NCBI RefSeq assembly: GCF_019112545.1
Contig: NW_025064893.1
Span: 1,348,305 to 1,412,304 of the forward strand
Direction: 5' to 3'
Origin: Guyanagaster necrorhizus
Taxonomy: Eukaryota > Basidiomycota > Agaricomycetes > Agaricales > Physalacriaceae
DNA: 64,000 nucleotides
Positions 22,613 through 34,419 of this stretch are shown here, piece after piece. The notes beneath the pieces are model-generated. The model saw nothing but the letters and a program-made list of their open reading frames with translations. It was not told the DNA's origin and searched no databases. Each line of letters opens with the position of its first letter. Position 1 is the first letter of the stretch. A program made the translations under genes and the position numbers.

Positions 22613-23900
22613 TCTGAAGGCACCACTGTCTTTGCTCCAGTATGTGCTGACCCATCCCTCTCCACCCTGGTCTTCAGGGAGCCAAGTACTGAGTCCAGCT
22701 GGTAGAGCAAGAACTGCTGGCAAAATGAGACTTTCATAGCAGAGGGCAGAATCCCCAAGTCTCTTCCATGCCCTCCAACTCTCCAATATCCCTCTCCCTG
22801 ATAAACCCCCAGTATTGACACCACATTCAGAGATGATGAGTCCATTCTCAGACACTACAGGCTACAAGTCTCTGGGACTGCTCACATCTCTGCCTGTGCA
22901 CTCCAAGGATTCCTCAGGAGCTGAGTGGTTGGGCAGTTACTCGATGACAGATACAGACAAAACATTCAGCTCTATCACAAGCAAGTGGAGGTGGCAAGAG
23001 TGACAGGGGGAAACCAATACAATAAATATATCAGTAGTCAGCTGGCCTCTGTCTACCACAGCCTTTCTGATGTCTCAGGCCCTACTGCTGGCCTTAGCAT
23101 TCAGCCAGGACAGTGGAATGACAGTCTGACCACTAGGGAATGAGGAGAGTTTCTATGCCCTGCCCACCATCTTTCTCAAGGGGGAGGATGTTGAGGATGA
23201 AGAAGGTGAGGAAACTGAGAGTAGCAATCCACCTTGCATCAGGGAGGATCTTTTTTATTTTCTGCAAGAAGATACAGATGAAGAAGAACTGGAAAAGACA
23301 ATACAAGAGGTGAGAACTCAGGAGTATCAGAAGTTGTATCTGTGGAGGGTGAACTTTTTATGGTGTGATACCATCTGGGTGGCATCACAATCAGGACAAT
23401 TATATTTGCAGTCATCAACTAATGAAAAAACAGAAATCTTGAGGCATGCAGCAACTGACTATGCCACTGTCTAATACAACAAGGAACATCCAGAAGACCA
23501 GGTCCATCAGCCACCAGCATACCAGATGCTGAAACTGATACAACCAATGCCATGGTCACCATCCATTACCTCAAAATGAGCCATATATATAGCACTCTCC
23601 ATCTGAAGTATGTTTTTATACTCCATCCCATCATTCCAATCAACAGCAACATGGCTCTCACTAATCTGACCACAGCCTATGAAGGCACTGACCTTCTACT
23701 CAAATTTTTGGACCAGCAAAGAGAGCTGCATTCTAGGAATCCAGCCCCCTCCCAACCAGGCAAGCAGGAGTGGCACCAGAAAAGAACCAATCAGAGATGA
23801 CCCAGAAGCAGTACAGCTCAGATTCACCATACAGGATGGAGTCATAGTTCAAAAAGAAGAGCCACTGTGAGAAAGCCCAGTGGCAGATGACAACTCGCTT
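22613..23900 (+). pseudogene. Element D ORF1/linker remnant
   Basis: Degenerate counterpart of the ORF1-to-gag linker in elements B and H. An acidic stretch reading LKGEDVEDEEGEETESS followed by EEELEKTIQEVRTQEYQKLY (about 23,170-23,345) equals the charged linker before gag in B (about 40,040-40,130). The N-terminal membrane segment of ORF1 is missing because of the deletion that also removed half of the LTR. Confidence 0.6.
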
Positions 23901-24029
23901 CACTCCTTCTCTGGACTGCTACAAGAGTGGCAATGATTTCTATTTTTCAATTGGCTCAATATAATAGATGTATTACCTTATGATGCCACCATTCTCCAGT
24001 GCTGCTCTGATCTCTTATAGAAACTCCAC

Positions 24030-24920
24030 CCCTTTAAAGGGGCATCCAACAATGTTGACTGATTTCTCATAGACTGTGAATAGTACTTTGAGATCTACAT
24101 TGGGTATCTGGAGACTGACATGAACAAAGTTGTATTTGCCATCTCTTACCTTGAAGAAAAGGCAAAAACATGGTAGATCCTCATCTCTCTCAACTTCTGA
24201 TCATCGACTCAGAAGCATTACTGGTACCCCTTATAGCCTGTCTTCAAGCAAATGCTCTATGACAAATTCATTGATCTGATAATACAAGAAGTATACAAGC
24301 AGAAGATCAAAAATATAAGATAGCTGATAAAGCAGCCACAGACTACTTTGATAAGCTGGAACAACTGGCCAAGCTCATCAGAATATAGAATGACACTATG
24401 AATGATGGACAAATAGTCGAGGCCCTCAAGTGAGAGGTCCCTTCCTCTTACATCACAATGATTTCAGCTATTGGCATCTGAGCTTTCATACCAAATAGCT
24501 ATGAAGAATGGAAGGAATGAATTGTCGAGATGTATAAGGAGTGACAAAGGCAGAAAGTGAAATCAATGATACTGAAGACTATACAAAGAAGTCGACTCTG
24601 CTAACCCCAAACAAATTGTTAGAGACAACTGCCAGAAAATCATCAGGATCCTTTATGGCTCTTGCCTATGGAGCACAGAAGACCAGAACTGGAACAACTT
24701 ATACTGAGATGGAGAAGCTAATGAATATAGATCAGATGAAGAAGGAAGGCAAGTGCTTCAATTATGGACAGAAGGGCCACATGACAAAGGACTGCTCGAA
24801 GAAGAAGAGAACCTGAGAAGACATTAGGGCACAGATTGCTGATCTACAGAAGGAGAAAGAAGAACTTGGCATAAAAACCAAGATGGAGGAAGTAAAAGAT
24901 GCAGCCAGTCAGTGAGTGAT
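24030..24920 (+). pseudogene. Element D gag (capsid region and broken zinc knuckle)
   Basis: Capsid-type gag: DYFDKLEQLAKLIRI, then about 30 residues on YITMISAIGI and NSYEEWKE, equivalent to the complete reading in element B. The nucleocapsid knuckle reads KCFNYGQKGHMTKDC near 24,748-24,792. The second Cys of the C-x2-C-x4-H-x4-C motif is Tyr, so zinc binding should be lost. Several TGA stops. The spacer after the knuckle (KKEELGIK...) leads toward the protease. Confidence 0.8.
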
Positions 24921-25394
24921 TCCATTGGACTGGCCAAAGAACTTTATGGTGTGCAATTTCCAGCTGCTAGTTGGACTGATAGTACTTCTGTAGTTATCCC
25001 TATATCTACTATGCATTCAAATATACTTCAGACTTCTATTCTGCACACCAATGAATCACAAAAAAAAACTCAAATGCCTCAGAGCTAAACAGGAGCAGTG
25101 AGCCCCATCATGTGGCTTAAACTATTTGACACTGAATAGATCTGGAGGGCCATTAAGAATGCCAAAGATGAAGCAATGACAAAAGCCATACTCAAAAACT
25201 GGATTCATTGTACTTGGACTGAAGAAGTGATTGACAAGATGGTAGAAGGGATGAAGAAGGCTGAAAGATGCTGAGCCCTGGAATGGCTTGACAAACTCCA
25301 AGGACTGTGGAAATATGTCTGACGAACCAAAACTCTGAGATAAGACTTAATTGCCAAAGCCCAAATCAAAACTCTCACTTCCTATTTAAACTAC

Positions 25395-25740
25395 ACTATT
25401 ATGGCTCTGATTGACAGTGGCTGTATGGAAAGCTCAATCAATCATACCTTCATCAACAAGCACAAACTCCTAATATGAGCCATGGCAGCACCAATTCTAG
25501 TCTACAACACAGACAGAATCAAAAACCAGGCTGGCTTGATTACTGAATTTATCAAACTCAGGCTCACAATTGGAGATCACTCTGAATGAATTGATTTAGC
25601 TGTAACCAACCTTGAAACCAAGAAAACTTTCCTCAGACATGATTGGCTGATATGCCACAACCTCAAGATCAACTGGAAAACTGGAAGGATCATATTTGCT
25701 AGATGCAAATGCTGAAAGATCCCCTTCAAATTACCTGATG
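25395..25740 (+). pseudogene. Element D retroviral-type aspartic protease
   Basis: MALIDSGCMESSINHTFINKH carries the D-S-G catalytic triad start. It is followed by LVYNTDRIKNQAGLITEFIKL, LRLTIGDHSE, DLAVTNLETKKTFLRHDWL (the second conserved block) and INWKTGRIIFARC. At least three in-frame stops. The non-decayed consensus is best seen in A at 34,537-34,719. Confidence 0.8.
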
Positions 25741-25969
25741 AAGATCCTGATGACTATTAGGATGAGGAAATAGAGAATAGAGAAACAATCCTTGCAGTGG
25801 ATCTACAGGAGGAGATCTGCATATGAGCAGTCCATCATGCTAATAATCTGGCAGTGAGAACAAATAAACAAAAGCAGAAAAAGACATTTGAAGAGATGGT
25901 GCTAGAGTGGGCATGAGACTTTAAGGATCTGTTTGAAAAGGAAAGCTTCAATGAGCTTTCTGGACTCAA

Positions 25970-27200
25970 GCCATGGGATCATGCAATTGAGCTGATCCCA
26001 AATGTGAATGCCAACTTGGACTGCAAGACCTACCCTCTTGACAATAATGAGCAACAGGAACTCAATAAGTTCTTAGAGGAAAACTTGTCCAGCAGGTGGA
26101 TCCAGCCATCAAAATCTCTGATGGCTTCCCTATTCTTCTTTATTAAAAAGAAGGATGGCAAGCTTCAACCAGTCTAAGATTATCAAAAGCTTAATGAAAT
26201 GACGATCAAGAATTGTTACCCTCTTTTCTTGATCTTGGAGCTCATGGACAAACTCTGGAATGCCAAATACTACACCAAGCTTGATGTCTGATGAGGTTAT
26301 AACAACATTCAAATCAAGGAAGAGGATGAATGGAAGGCCATGTTCAAGATGAATCAGGAGCTGTTCGAGCTGATAGTGATGTTCTTTGGCCTGACCAATT
26401 CCTCAGCAACCTTCCAATGGATGATGAATGATATTTTCAAGAACCTCATCACCACTAGGAGAGTTACCATTTACCTTGATGACATCTTAATCATGTCCAA
26501 GACAAAGAAGGAGCATAGAAAGCTAGTATGACAGGTTCTAGCCCTTATGAGGAAACACAAATTATTCCTCAAAGCAGAGAAGTGCAAATTTGAGGTACTT
26601 GAAATCAAATACCTCAGAGTCATCATAAGTGAGAAAAGCATTTGCATGGACCCAATCAAGGTGGCAGAGGTGATGGAATGGCTAGAACCAGTCAAGAAGA
26701 AGGAATTACAGTCATTCTTCAGATTTACAAACTTTTACTGATGTTTCATCTGAGACTACAGCAAGATCATCAGGCCAATGATGCAATTAACTGATAATGC
26801 TCTCTGGATCTGGAGACCTTCTCAACAAGCTGCCTTTGATGACCTCAAACAACAGCTGGCCAAAGACATCATACTTGCCATCCCAACTCAGGAAGGGAGG
26901 TTCTGAGTCAAAGCCGACTCCAGTGAAGGAGCAACTGGAGCCATACTTTCCTAGGAACAGGATGGAAGATGGTGCCCAGTCATATTTCTCTCCAAAGTGC
27001 TTACTGTCACCAAATGGAACTATAAGATCTATGATAAGGAGCTGCTCACTATCATGCTCACTTTAGAGGAGTGGCAGCATTATCTGATCAGAGCTGCAGA
27101 AGTCTTCAAAATCTGGACCAACCATCAAAACCTTTATTATTTCTGACAGCCTTAGAAACTCAATCATCAACAAGCCAGATGGGTTATTGAACTCAGCCAA
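25970..27200 (+). pseudogene. Element D reverse transcriptase and RNase H
   Basis: RT blocks in order: [62 protein letters not shown], and the active site YLDD at 26,472-26,483 with both catalytic Asp codons kept. Then TNFY, the connection, and RNase H with [46 protein letters not shown] and QARWVIELSQY. Broken by TGA/TAG/TAA at several former Arg, Gln and Trp codons. Confidence 0.88.
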
Positions 27201-27379
27201 TACTAATACACCCTCCATCACAAAGCAGAAATAGCAAATAAGAAGGCTAATCTTCTTAGCCAAAGGGCTGATCATGATCAGGGAGAAACTGATAATGAGA
27301 GAGTCACATTACTATGGTCTGAACACTTTAGGGCCATAATAATGCCAACTGAGGAGAAGATCTATGAGCATATTAAAAG

Positions 27380-28170
27380 TGCAACTCGAGACAGTCACAA
27401 ATGGGATCAGTGAGTGGCCTCATCTCTCAACCATGAACAAGGAATGACAAAGGAAGGGGGACTTATCTGCTATGATGGATGGATCTATATTCCCTATGAC
27501 TGGAAACTACATGGTGAAATCATCACCATTTGCTATGACCATGCAACTGCCAGACACTCTGGCATTGTCAAAACCAAGAAGTTGGTGCTATGGGAATACT
27601 GGTAGCTAAAAATAAATAATGATATCACTATATATGTTAAGGCATGTGAAGTTTGCCAGAGAGGCAAGTCATCAACACAAGTCTGAGTGACACTGCTGCA
27701 CCCAAACAAGATCCTGTCATCACCATGGACTCATATCTCTGTTGATATGATCACCAGACTCCCAGAATGTAATGGCTATAATGCAATCATCATTATAGTT
27801 AATCAATTCTCAAAGACAATCATCTCCATCACCTGTTTAATGGAATTAAGCTCCAAAGAGTGGGCAAAGATCTTACATGATGAGGTGCATACTAAATACA
27901 GTATGCCACAAGTGGTGATCTCTGATAGGGGACCACAATTCATCTCCAAGTTCCTTGATGATTTATATTGTTTTCTAAACATCAAGAGGAATACATCAAC
28001 TGCATATTATCCACAAACCAATGGGCAGACAGAACATGCCAATCAAGAGGTAAAAAAATACCTGCACCTCTTCATTAATTACCAACAAGATGACTGAGTC
28101 AAATGGCTTGCTTTTGCAGTCTTCTAATATAATAATCATGTGCACTCTGCCATGGAAAAAACTCCTTTCT
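27380..28170 (+). pseudogene. Element D integrase
   Basis: The HHCC zinc region (ITICYDHATARHSGIVK ... ACEVCQRGK, about 27,520-27,665) precedes the catalytic core. That holds WTHISVDMITRLP with the first Asp, VVISDRGPQFISKFLDD with the second, and NGQTEHANQEVKKYL with the catalytic Glu. So the D,D-35-E set is still present. It continues open from 27,687 to 28,097. Confidence 0.88.
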
Positions 28171-28589
28171 TTATCAATTATGGGTGACATCCCAACATTG
28201 CCCAGACAGACTGGCACTGAACCACAACCCCCACCTCTATGGACTTTGCCACAACCATGGAAAAGATTCATGCTGAAACAAAAACAGCCCTTGAAAAAGC
28301 CACATCAGCAATGAAAATCCAATATGACAAATACTGCTGACTGGCACATATGTATACCACTGGCAACAAAGTGTGGCTTGATACCTTCAATCTTCATCTC
28401 CCACACCCAAAATACAAGTTGGCAGACAAATGTACTGGCCCATTTTCAGTACTCTCTAAAATTGGGGCCAGTGCATATAAACTCAAACTACTGCCAACTT
28501 GGAAAATCTATAATATCTTTAATGAGACATTATTAACTCTGTACATTGCACTGGCCTTTCCCAACTAAGAGTGACCTCCACCTCCACTC

Positions 28590-28800
28590 TCAGACCTGAT
28601 CAATGATAAAGAACATTATGAAGTTGATCAGGTATTAAACTATAAACTACACAAAGTCAGGGTAAAAAGGGATAGAATGACTATGACAGTTGATTATCTC
28701 ATTAGTTGGAAGGGATACAGCTCAGAATCCAACCAGTGGATAAACAAAAAACAGATGAATGCCAATGCTGTCATACAAGACTATAAATTATTCCTTAATT
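28590..28800 (+). pseudogene. Element D chromodomain
   Basis: Reads EHYEVDQVLNYKLHKVRVKRDRM..TVDYLISWKGYSSESNQWINKKQM. The aromatic/WKGY core marks a C-terminal chromodomain, the module that steers chromoviruses to H3K9-methylated chromatin. Confidence 0.8.
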
Positions 28801-28820
28801 AAGCCATCAGGATGATAATC

Positions 28821-28835
28821 TTAAGGAGGGGGTAA
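28821..28835 (+). promoter_or_regulatory. Element D polypurine tract
   Basis: TTAAGGAGGGGGTAA lies directly against the 3' LTR start, in the position of the plus-strand primer. The same tract precedes the 3' LTR of every element in the window. Confidence 0.8.
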
Positions 28836-29296
28836 TGTTATAATTTTTCTATTATTTTCCTCAATTAACCTCTATTCATGCTTAGTCAGAGTGCTAAACA
28901 TAGGTGCTTAAGACTGTGAGATAAGGCTTAGTCAACACAAACAGCTGAGTCAGTCATTGTCTTTCGATACAACAGCACTGACTGATAATACACAATTGCC
29001 CTTTTATGTATGGTAATGATGCTCAAGGACAATAAGCACAAAGGATCCAATGACACACAATTAGTAACAGTATATTTGGCACAGGACTTGTACAGTATTT
29101 AAGAGGCTCACTCTTGCTGGTAAAACCTCAGCTTTAAGCTAAAGTTTATTCACATCATTCTACTCTCGAGCCAATCCTCTTTGGCCTTGTGATATAATGA
29201 TCCAGAAGTGCATCAGTGAACTCAGACGACTACCTGAAGTGTGAGGTAGCTTCTGTTTATCATGTGTTTCTGCTCATGTGATACTTGGGTCTAACA
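28836..29296 (+). repeat. Element D 3' LTR
   Basis: 461 bases, from TGTTATAATTTTTC to GGGTCTAACA (TG...CA ends). A TATTTAAG box is at about 29,096, and AGCTTTAAGCTAAAG, the presumed transcript start, lies about 34 bases on. Confidence 0.92.
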
Positions 29297-29301
29297 TTGT
29301 T

Positions 29302-29763
29302 AGATTCAAGCTTCATGTGATCATAGACACATAATAAACTGATGTCACTTCACACTTTAAGTGAAATATTAGAGTTCACTAATGTGAATATTGATTGGTG
29401 TGATACAAGGCCTTAGAATCAGCTCAAGAATAGAATAGTGTAAAGATAAACTTTAGCTTGAAGCTGAGGATTACCAGCAAGAGTGAGCTTGCTTATATAC
29501 TATATATGAGAGTTAAATATACAACTGTCTATTATACATTTCCAAGTTCTTGTACTCATTGTCTTTGGGTGTCACTACTATATACAAAAGGTTGATTATG
29601 CATTGTTGAGAGTTGGTCACCACATCAGAGAACAATGATAGATTGGCTTATTATGATAACTAAGCTTCTCCCATGATTCTAAGTGCTTGGTTTAGATATT
29701 TTGACTAAGTATAAATAGGAGTCAATTATAGAAAAACAAAATTGAAGATGAAAAATCATAATA
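29302..29763 (-). repeat. Element C 3' LTR (main part)
   Basis: Continues from the four bases TGTT at 22,385-22,388, which D's insertion separated and duplicated. Ends at CATAATA (expected CATAACA with C to T decay), followed by the polypurine tract complement. Total about 466 bases, the short-LTR subgroup. Confidence 0.85.
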
Positions 29764-30483
29764 TTACCCTCTCCTTAAGACCATTGTCTTAATGGCTTAA
29801 TTGAAGGATAATTCATAATCATATATCATATCATCTACATACATGTGTTTCTTGTTAACTCACTGATTAGATTCAGAGCTATAGCCTTTCTAGCTAACCA
29901 GATAATCCACTGTTGTTGTCATATCACCTCTCTTGGCTTTGACCTTTTATAATTTGTGGTTTAATATTTGATCAATTTTATAATGTTTCTTATCATTGAT
30001 GAGGTCAAGGGGTGGAGCCAGGGGATGATCTTGATTTGAGAAGGCTGGTGCAATGAATAGAGTGAAAAGGAATTTATTGAATACATTATGTACCTTTTAA
30101 TTGGTTGAAAGATATAGTTTATAGGTGGAGACTCTAACTTTGGCAGGGATTGGAAAGGGTCCTATATATTTGTCAGCTAATTTGCATTTGAGTTGAGGAA
30201 GGTGTAGGTTGGTGGTGTCTAATCAGACTTTATCATTAATTGCATAATATCAGACTGTGATATGATGCTTGTCATATTGTTTTTTCATTGATTGGACCAC
30301 TTTTTCCAGAGCAGCTTTAGTTTTGTTGTGGACCTTTGTCATTATGGTGGTGAAGTTGGTGCTAGCAGGAGTGGTAGTGTGTAGTTGGTCAGTGTGTAAG
30401 ATGTGAGGATGTTGCTCATGATTGATAAAGAAAGATGTTTTGCCAGTGGCACTATAGATATGATTATTATATTAGAAGGTAGC
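29764..30483 (-). pseudogene. Element C chromodomain and integrase C-terminal part
   Basis: Minus strand from right to left: integrase C-terminal region with the His/Lys-rich helix and the GPF-x-V barrel, then the chromodomain ending at about 29,800. Severely decayed. Interrupted on the right by element A at the duplicated GTAGC. Confidence 0.75.
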
Positions 30484-31002
30484 TGTTAAGCCCAAGCTCC
30501 ACATGACTATCAACACATGATAAACAGTTCAGAACCTCGCACTTTGGGTTAGACTGACTGAGTTCACTGATGTGTTAATAGAGATGTGTGATCAAGGCAG
30601 TTGCAGGTTGCTTGAGATAGAATGGTAGAGAATAAACTTTAGTTCGAGACTGAGATATTATAGTGAGAACTAAGCTACTTAAATACTGTTCTGTTATCTG
30701 GCTATTAATAACTGTTCACAAAAGATATTGTCTGTCATAGAGCTGTTACCCCTGCTGTTGCCAGGCTTTCCACAAAAGCTGTTGTCTTGTTGTTGTGCTG
30801 TTATCATTGCACTGCAAGTTAGGGACAAAAGGAGCACTGTCTCTCCCTTCACAGCACACAGCATCTCGATAGGAGAATGACCAACTGAGGTGCTGAGCTA
30901 AGCACTCCCATGGTCCTAAGCACTGGCCTAAGTGCTCTGATTAAGTGAAGATAGAGGTCATTCTTAAGGGAAAAAGAAAAGAAAATAGGAAAAATTATAA
31001 CA
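30484..31002 (-). repeat. Element A 3' LTR
   Basis: 519 bases, TGTTAAGCCC to TTATAACA on the plus strand, flanked on the left by the target duplicate GTAGC. The polypurine tract complement TTATCCCCTCCTTAAG follows at 31,003-31,018. Confidence 0.93.
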
Positions 31003-32680
31003 TTATCCCCTCCTTAAGACCATTGTCCTGATGGTTATGTTAGGGTAAGTCCTCCTCACCACAAGCAGATGGCTGATCTGCTGGAGCTCTCAGCATTTCC
31101 AAGGCAGGCTTCAAATGAGTCAAAGGGGTCATACATTGCTTTTAGCTGTATGTCTCATTTCTGGCTCATCCGTTGGAGGGTCATCTTCATCATCCTCTGT
31201 AACATGTCCTCTGCTGTTGGCAGGTTGGTTGATGTATATCTGGCTAGATACCATCTCTGTCTCTGTTGTCGCCACATCTGTTTTCACAGATATAATGTTG
31301 AACATGACCCTCTTCATGTCCAATCTATTGATTTTGTGTTTGTAGTCCCAAATCGCTTCTTCCACATTCATGTGTTTCTTGTTGACCCATTGGTTTGATT
31401 CTGGTCTGTATCCTTTCCAGCTGACTAGATAGTCAATGGTTGTTTCCATGCCTCTGCCTCGTGCTTTAACTTTTCAGGTTTTGTAGTTCAGAATTTCATC
31501 GATTTCATAGTGTTCTTTATCATCGATGAGTTCTGCTGGTGATGGAGGTGGTTTTTCTTGGTTTGGAAAGGCTGGTGCCATGTATGGTATCAAAAGTGTT
31601 TCATTGAACACATTATGAATTTTCCACATTGTTGAGAGCTCCAGTTTGTATGCAGATTTGCTGATTTTGATGATGACTTTGAATGGGCCTGTCCATTTAT
31701 CTGCCAGTTTCTGTTTTGGCCTTGGTAGATGAAGGTTCATAGTATCCAACTAAACCCTGTTGTTGGTTGAATATTGATGTGCTGCTCATTGATGTTTGTT
31801 ATATTGTTTCTTCATCATTGAAGCAGCCTTCTTGAGAGTGGTTTTGGTCTCCTCATGGATCTTTGCCATTGTTGTTGTGAAGTCCTTTGATGCTGGTGTT
31901 ATTGTGTGAACCCATCCTGCTTGCACAACTGGTGGATTCCATCTGTAGTTCACAAAGAACAGTGTTTTACCTGTTGCTGTATGAATTCTGTTGTTGTATT
32001 GGAATGCTGCTAATGCTAGCTATTCCATTCAATCATCTTGCTGGTAGCTGATGAAAAGTCTAAGGTACTTTTCAATTTCTTGGTTCGCTCACTCCATCTG
32101 GCCATCTGTCTGTGGGTGATATGCCGTTGAGGCATTTTGTTTAATGCTGAGTAGTCAGTATAGGTCGTCCAAGAATTTGGACATGAATTGTGGTCCTCTG
32201 TCCGATATTACTACTTGAGGCATGCCATATTTTGCATATACCTCATCACATAGTATTTTTGCCCATCTCTCAGATATCAGTTCCATTGAGCAGGCAATCG
32301 GAATAATCACTTTTGAGAAGCAATTGACTATGACAATTATTGCATCATAGCCATCACTTTCAGAAAGCCTGGTTATCATGTCTACCAAGATGTGGGTCCA
32401 TGGTGATGAAGGAACCTCATTTGGGTGCAGTGGGGCTGCTCTGGGTTGTGTTAAAGCCTTGCCTCATTGACAGATCTCGCAAGCCTTGACATATCAGGTG
32501 ATATCATAGTCTATTTTAGGCCACCAATACTCCCTCAAGACTAATTCCTTGGTTTTAGCAATTCTGGAGTGTCTAGCAGTCATATGATCATAACATATAG
32601 TGATGATATCACCCCGTAGTCCCTGATCCCTTGGGATATAGATCTGCCCATCGTAGCATATCAATCTCCCTTCTCTTTTT
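31003..32680 (-). pseudogene. Element A integrase and chromodomain
   Basis: Minus strand: integrase core with the first Asp in VDMITRLSESDGYDA, WAKILCDEVYAKYGMPQVV, SDRGPQFMSKFLDDLY (second Asp) and the Glu region near 32,090. The C-terminal barrel is near 31,680 (TGPFKVIIKISKSAYKLEL). The chromodomain EHYEIDEILNYK...TTIDYLVSWKGYRPESNQWVNKK spans about 31,540-31,375, followed by a tail with IISVKTDVATTETEM and an acidic end. The tail is shared with element B, so it is a regular part of this pol. Scattered stops. Confidence 0.85.
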
Positions 32681-32879
32681 AGCTCTCACTCATGATTTAA
32701 TGATAGGGCTATTCTCTGATCTCACTTGTAGGGATCCTGAGTGGTGCTTTTGATGTGTTTGTGCATCTCTTCCTCCATCGGCATGATCATTGCTCAGAAG
32801 TGTTCTGGCCATAATAATACAATCTCCTTGTTGTCGTCTCCTCTCTGATTGTGATCTGCTCTGTGGCTGAGGAAATCGG

Positions 32880-34180
32880 CTTTCTTGTTTGCTGCTCCAG
32901 TCTTGTGATGCAGTGTATAGTCGTATTCAGATAGTTCCATAACCCATCTGGCCTGTCTGCGATTAAGCTTTTGGGGTTGTCGGAAGTATCATAAGTTTTG
33001 ATAATCAGTCTAAATTTCAAATGTCTGATAGGCTCCAATGAGGTAATGCCGCCATTTGGCAAGGGCAAGCATTATGGCTAGGAGTTCCTTATCATAGATT
33101 TTATAGTTGCACTCAGTTACTGTGAGAGCCTTTGACATAAAGGTGATGGGTCACTATTTACCATCTTGTTCCTATGAGAGTACAGCTCTGATCGTGCCTT
33201 CGCTAGAGTCAGCTTCCATCTGGAACCTTCCATCTTGGCTAGAGATTGCCAGGACGACATCTTCGGCTAGTCAGTGTTTAAGGTCATTGAATGCTGCCTG
33301 TTGGGAAATTCCCTAGGTCCATGGGGAATTTCTGGTTAGTTGCATCATTAGTCATACTATTTTGCTGTAATCCTGGATGAACCACTGGTAGAAGTTGGTG
33401 AATCCAAGAAATGATTGCAGTTCTTTCTTCTTTGTTGGTTTCAGCCATTCAGTTACTCCTGCAACTTTGATAGAGTCCATTCTGATGCTTCCCTCGCTGA
33501 TAATGACTCTGAGGTATTCTGTTTCTAATACCTCAAATTCACATTTCTCAGCCTTGAGAAAGAGTCGGTGCTTCCTCATTAGTGATAGTACTTGTTATAC
33601 TATCTTTCAATGTTTCTTTTTGGTTCTGGACATGATGAGAATGTTATCTAAGTAGATTGTCACCTTTCCTGTGGCAATGAGATCTTTGAAGATATCATTC
33701 ATCATCCACTGAAAGGTGGCTGGTGAATTAGTGAGGCCAAAGAACATAACCATCAGTTTGAACAAACTATAGTTAGTTCGAAAAGCAGCCTTCTATTCAT
33801 TGCCTTCTTTGATGCACACATTGTTGTACTCCCACTGAACATCCAGTTTGGTGTAATATTTTGTGCCCCAGAGTTTGTCCATTAGTTCTGCAATCAATGG
33901 GAGTGGATAGTGGTTTTTGATCATCATCTCGTTGAGCTTTCAATAATCTTGTACTGGTTGGAGTTTCCTGTCCTTCTTTTTGATGAAAAGGAAGGGGGAT
34001 GCCATTGGTGATATTGATGGTCAGATCCTTCCACTAGACAAGTTTTCTTTGAGAAACTTGTCTAACTCTTATTGTTCATTATTGCTTAGTGGATAACACT
34101 TGCAATTCAGGTTGGCATTAGCATTAGGGATTAGTTTGATGGCATGGTCCCAGGGTTTTGCATCAGGTAGTTCATCGAAA
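32880..34180 (-). pseudogene. Element A reverse transcriptase and RNase H
   Basis: RNase H near 33,330-32,900 and RT near 34,150-33,350. The connection reads KAEKCEFEVLETEYLRVIISEGSIRMD and LQSFLGFTNFYQWFIQDYSKIV. The active site at 33,643-33,654 encodes YLDN, so the second catalytic Asp is Asn (AAC). The domain is otherwise well preserved between stops. Confidence 0.87.
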
Positions 34181-34419
34181 CTTTCTTTTTTGAATAAATC
34201 CTGATAGTTGTGTGCTCATTCAGGTACCAATTCTTCAAATGTCCTCTCCTCTTTTCCAGCATTGGCTTTTGCCACTAGGTCATTAGCATGATGTATTGCC
34301 CAAATGCTAATAGCCCTTTGTAGGTCGATAGCAAGAATGGTTTCACTGTCTTTCATTTCTTCATCCCATCAGTCCTCAGGATCTTCATCCAGTAGTTCGA
34401 ATGGAATCTTCCAGCATTG

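Larger units (their letters stand above)
22389..29296 (+). mobile_element. Element D: Ty3/Gypsy chromovirus inserted at the LTR tip of C
   Basis: A 6.9-kb plus-strand element. Target duplication TTGTT is at 22,384-22,388 and 29,297-29,301. The 3' LTR is complete (461 bases). The 5' LTR keeps only about its first 224 bases and runs directly into internal sequence, so the primer site and the ORF1 start are deleted. The order gag, CCHC knuckle, protease, RT, RNase H, integrase, chromodomain, polypurine tract is readable throughout, with many stops, mostly at former Arg, Gln and Trp codons. CpG is nearly absent. Confidence 0.92.

Noticed and set aside
22389..29296. LTR ends of D and C read as one compound LTR
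   Set aside because: The exact TTGTT duplication and different LTR types show two separate insertions that abut.
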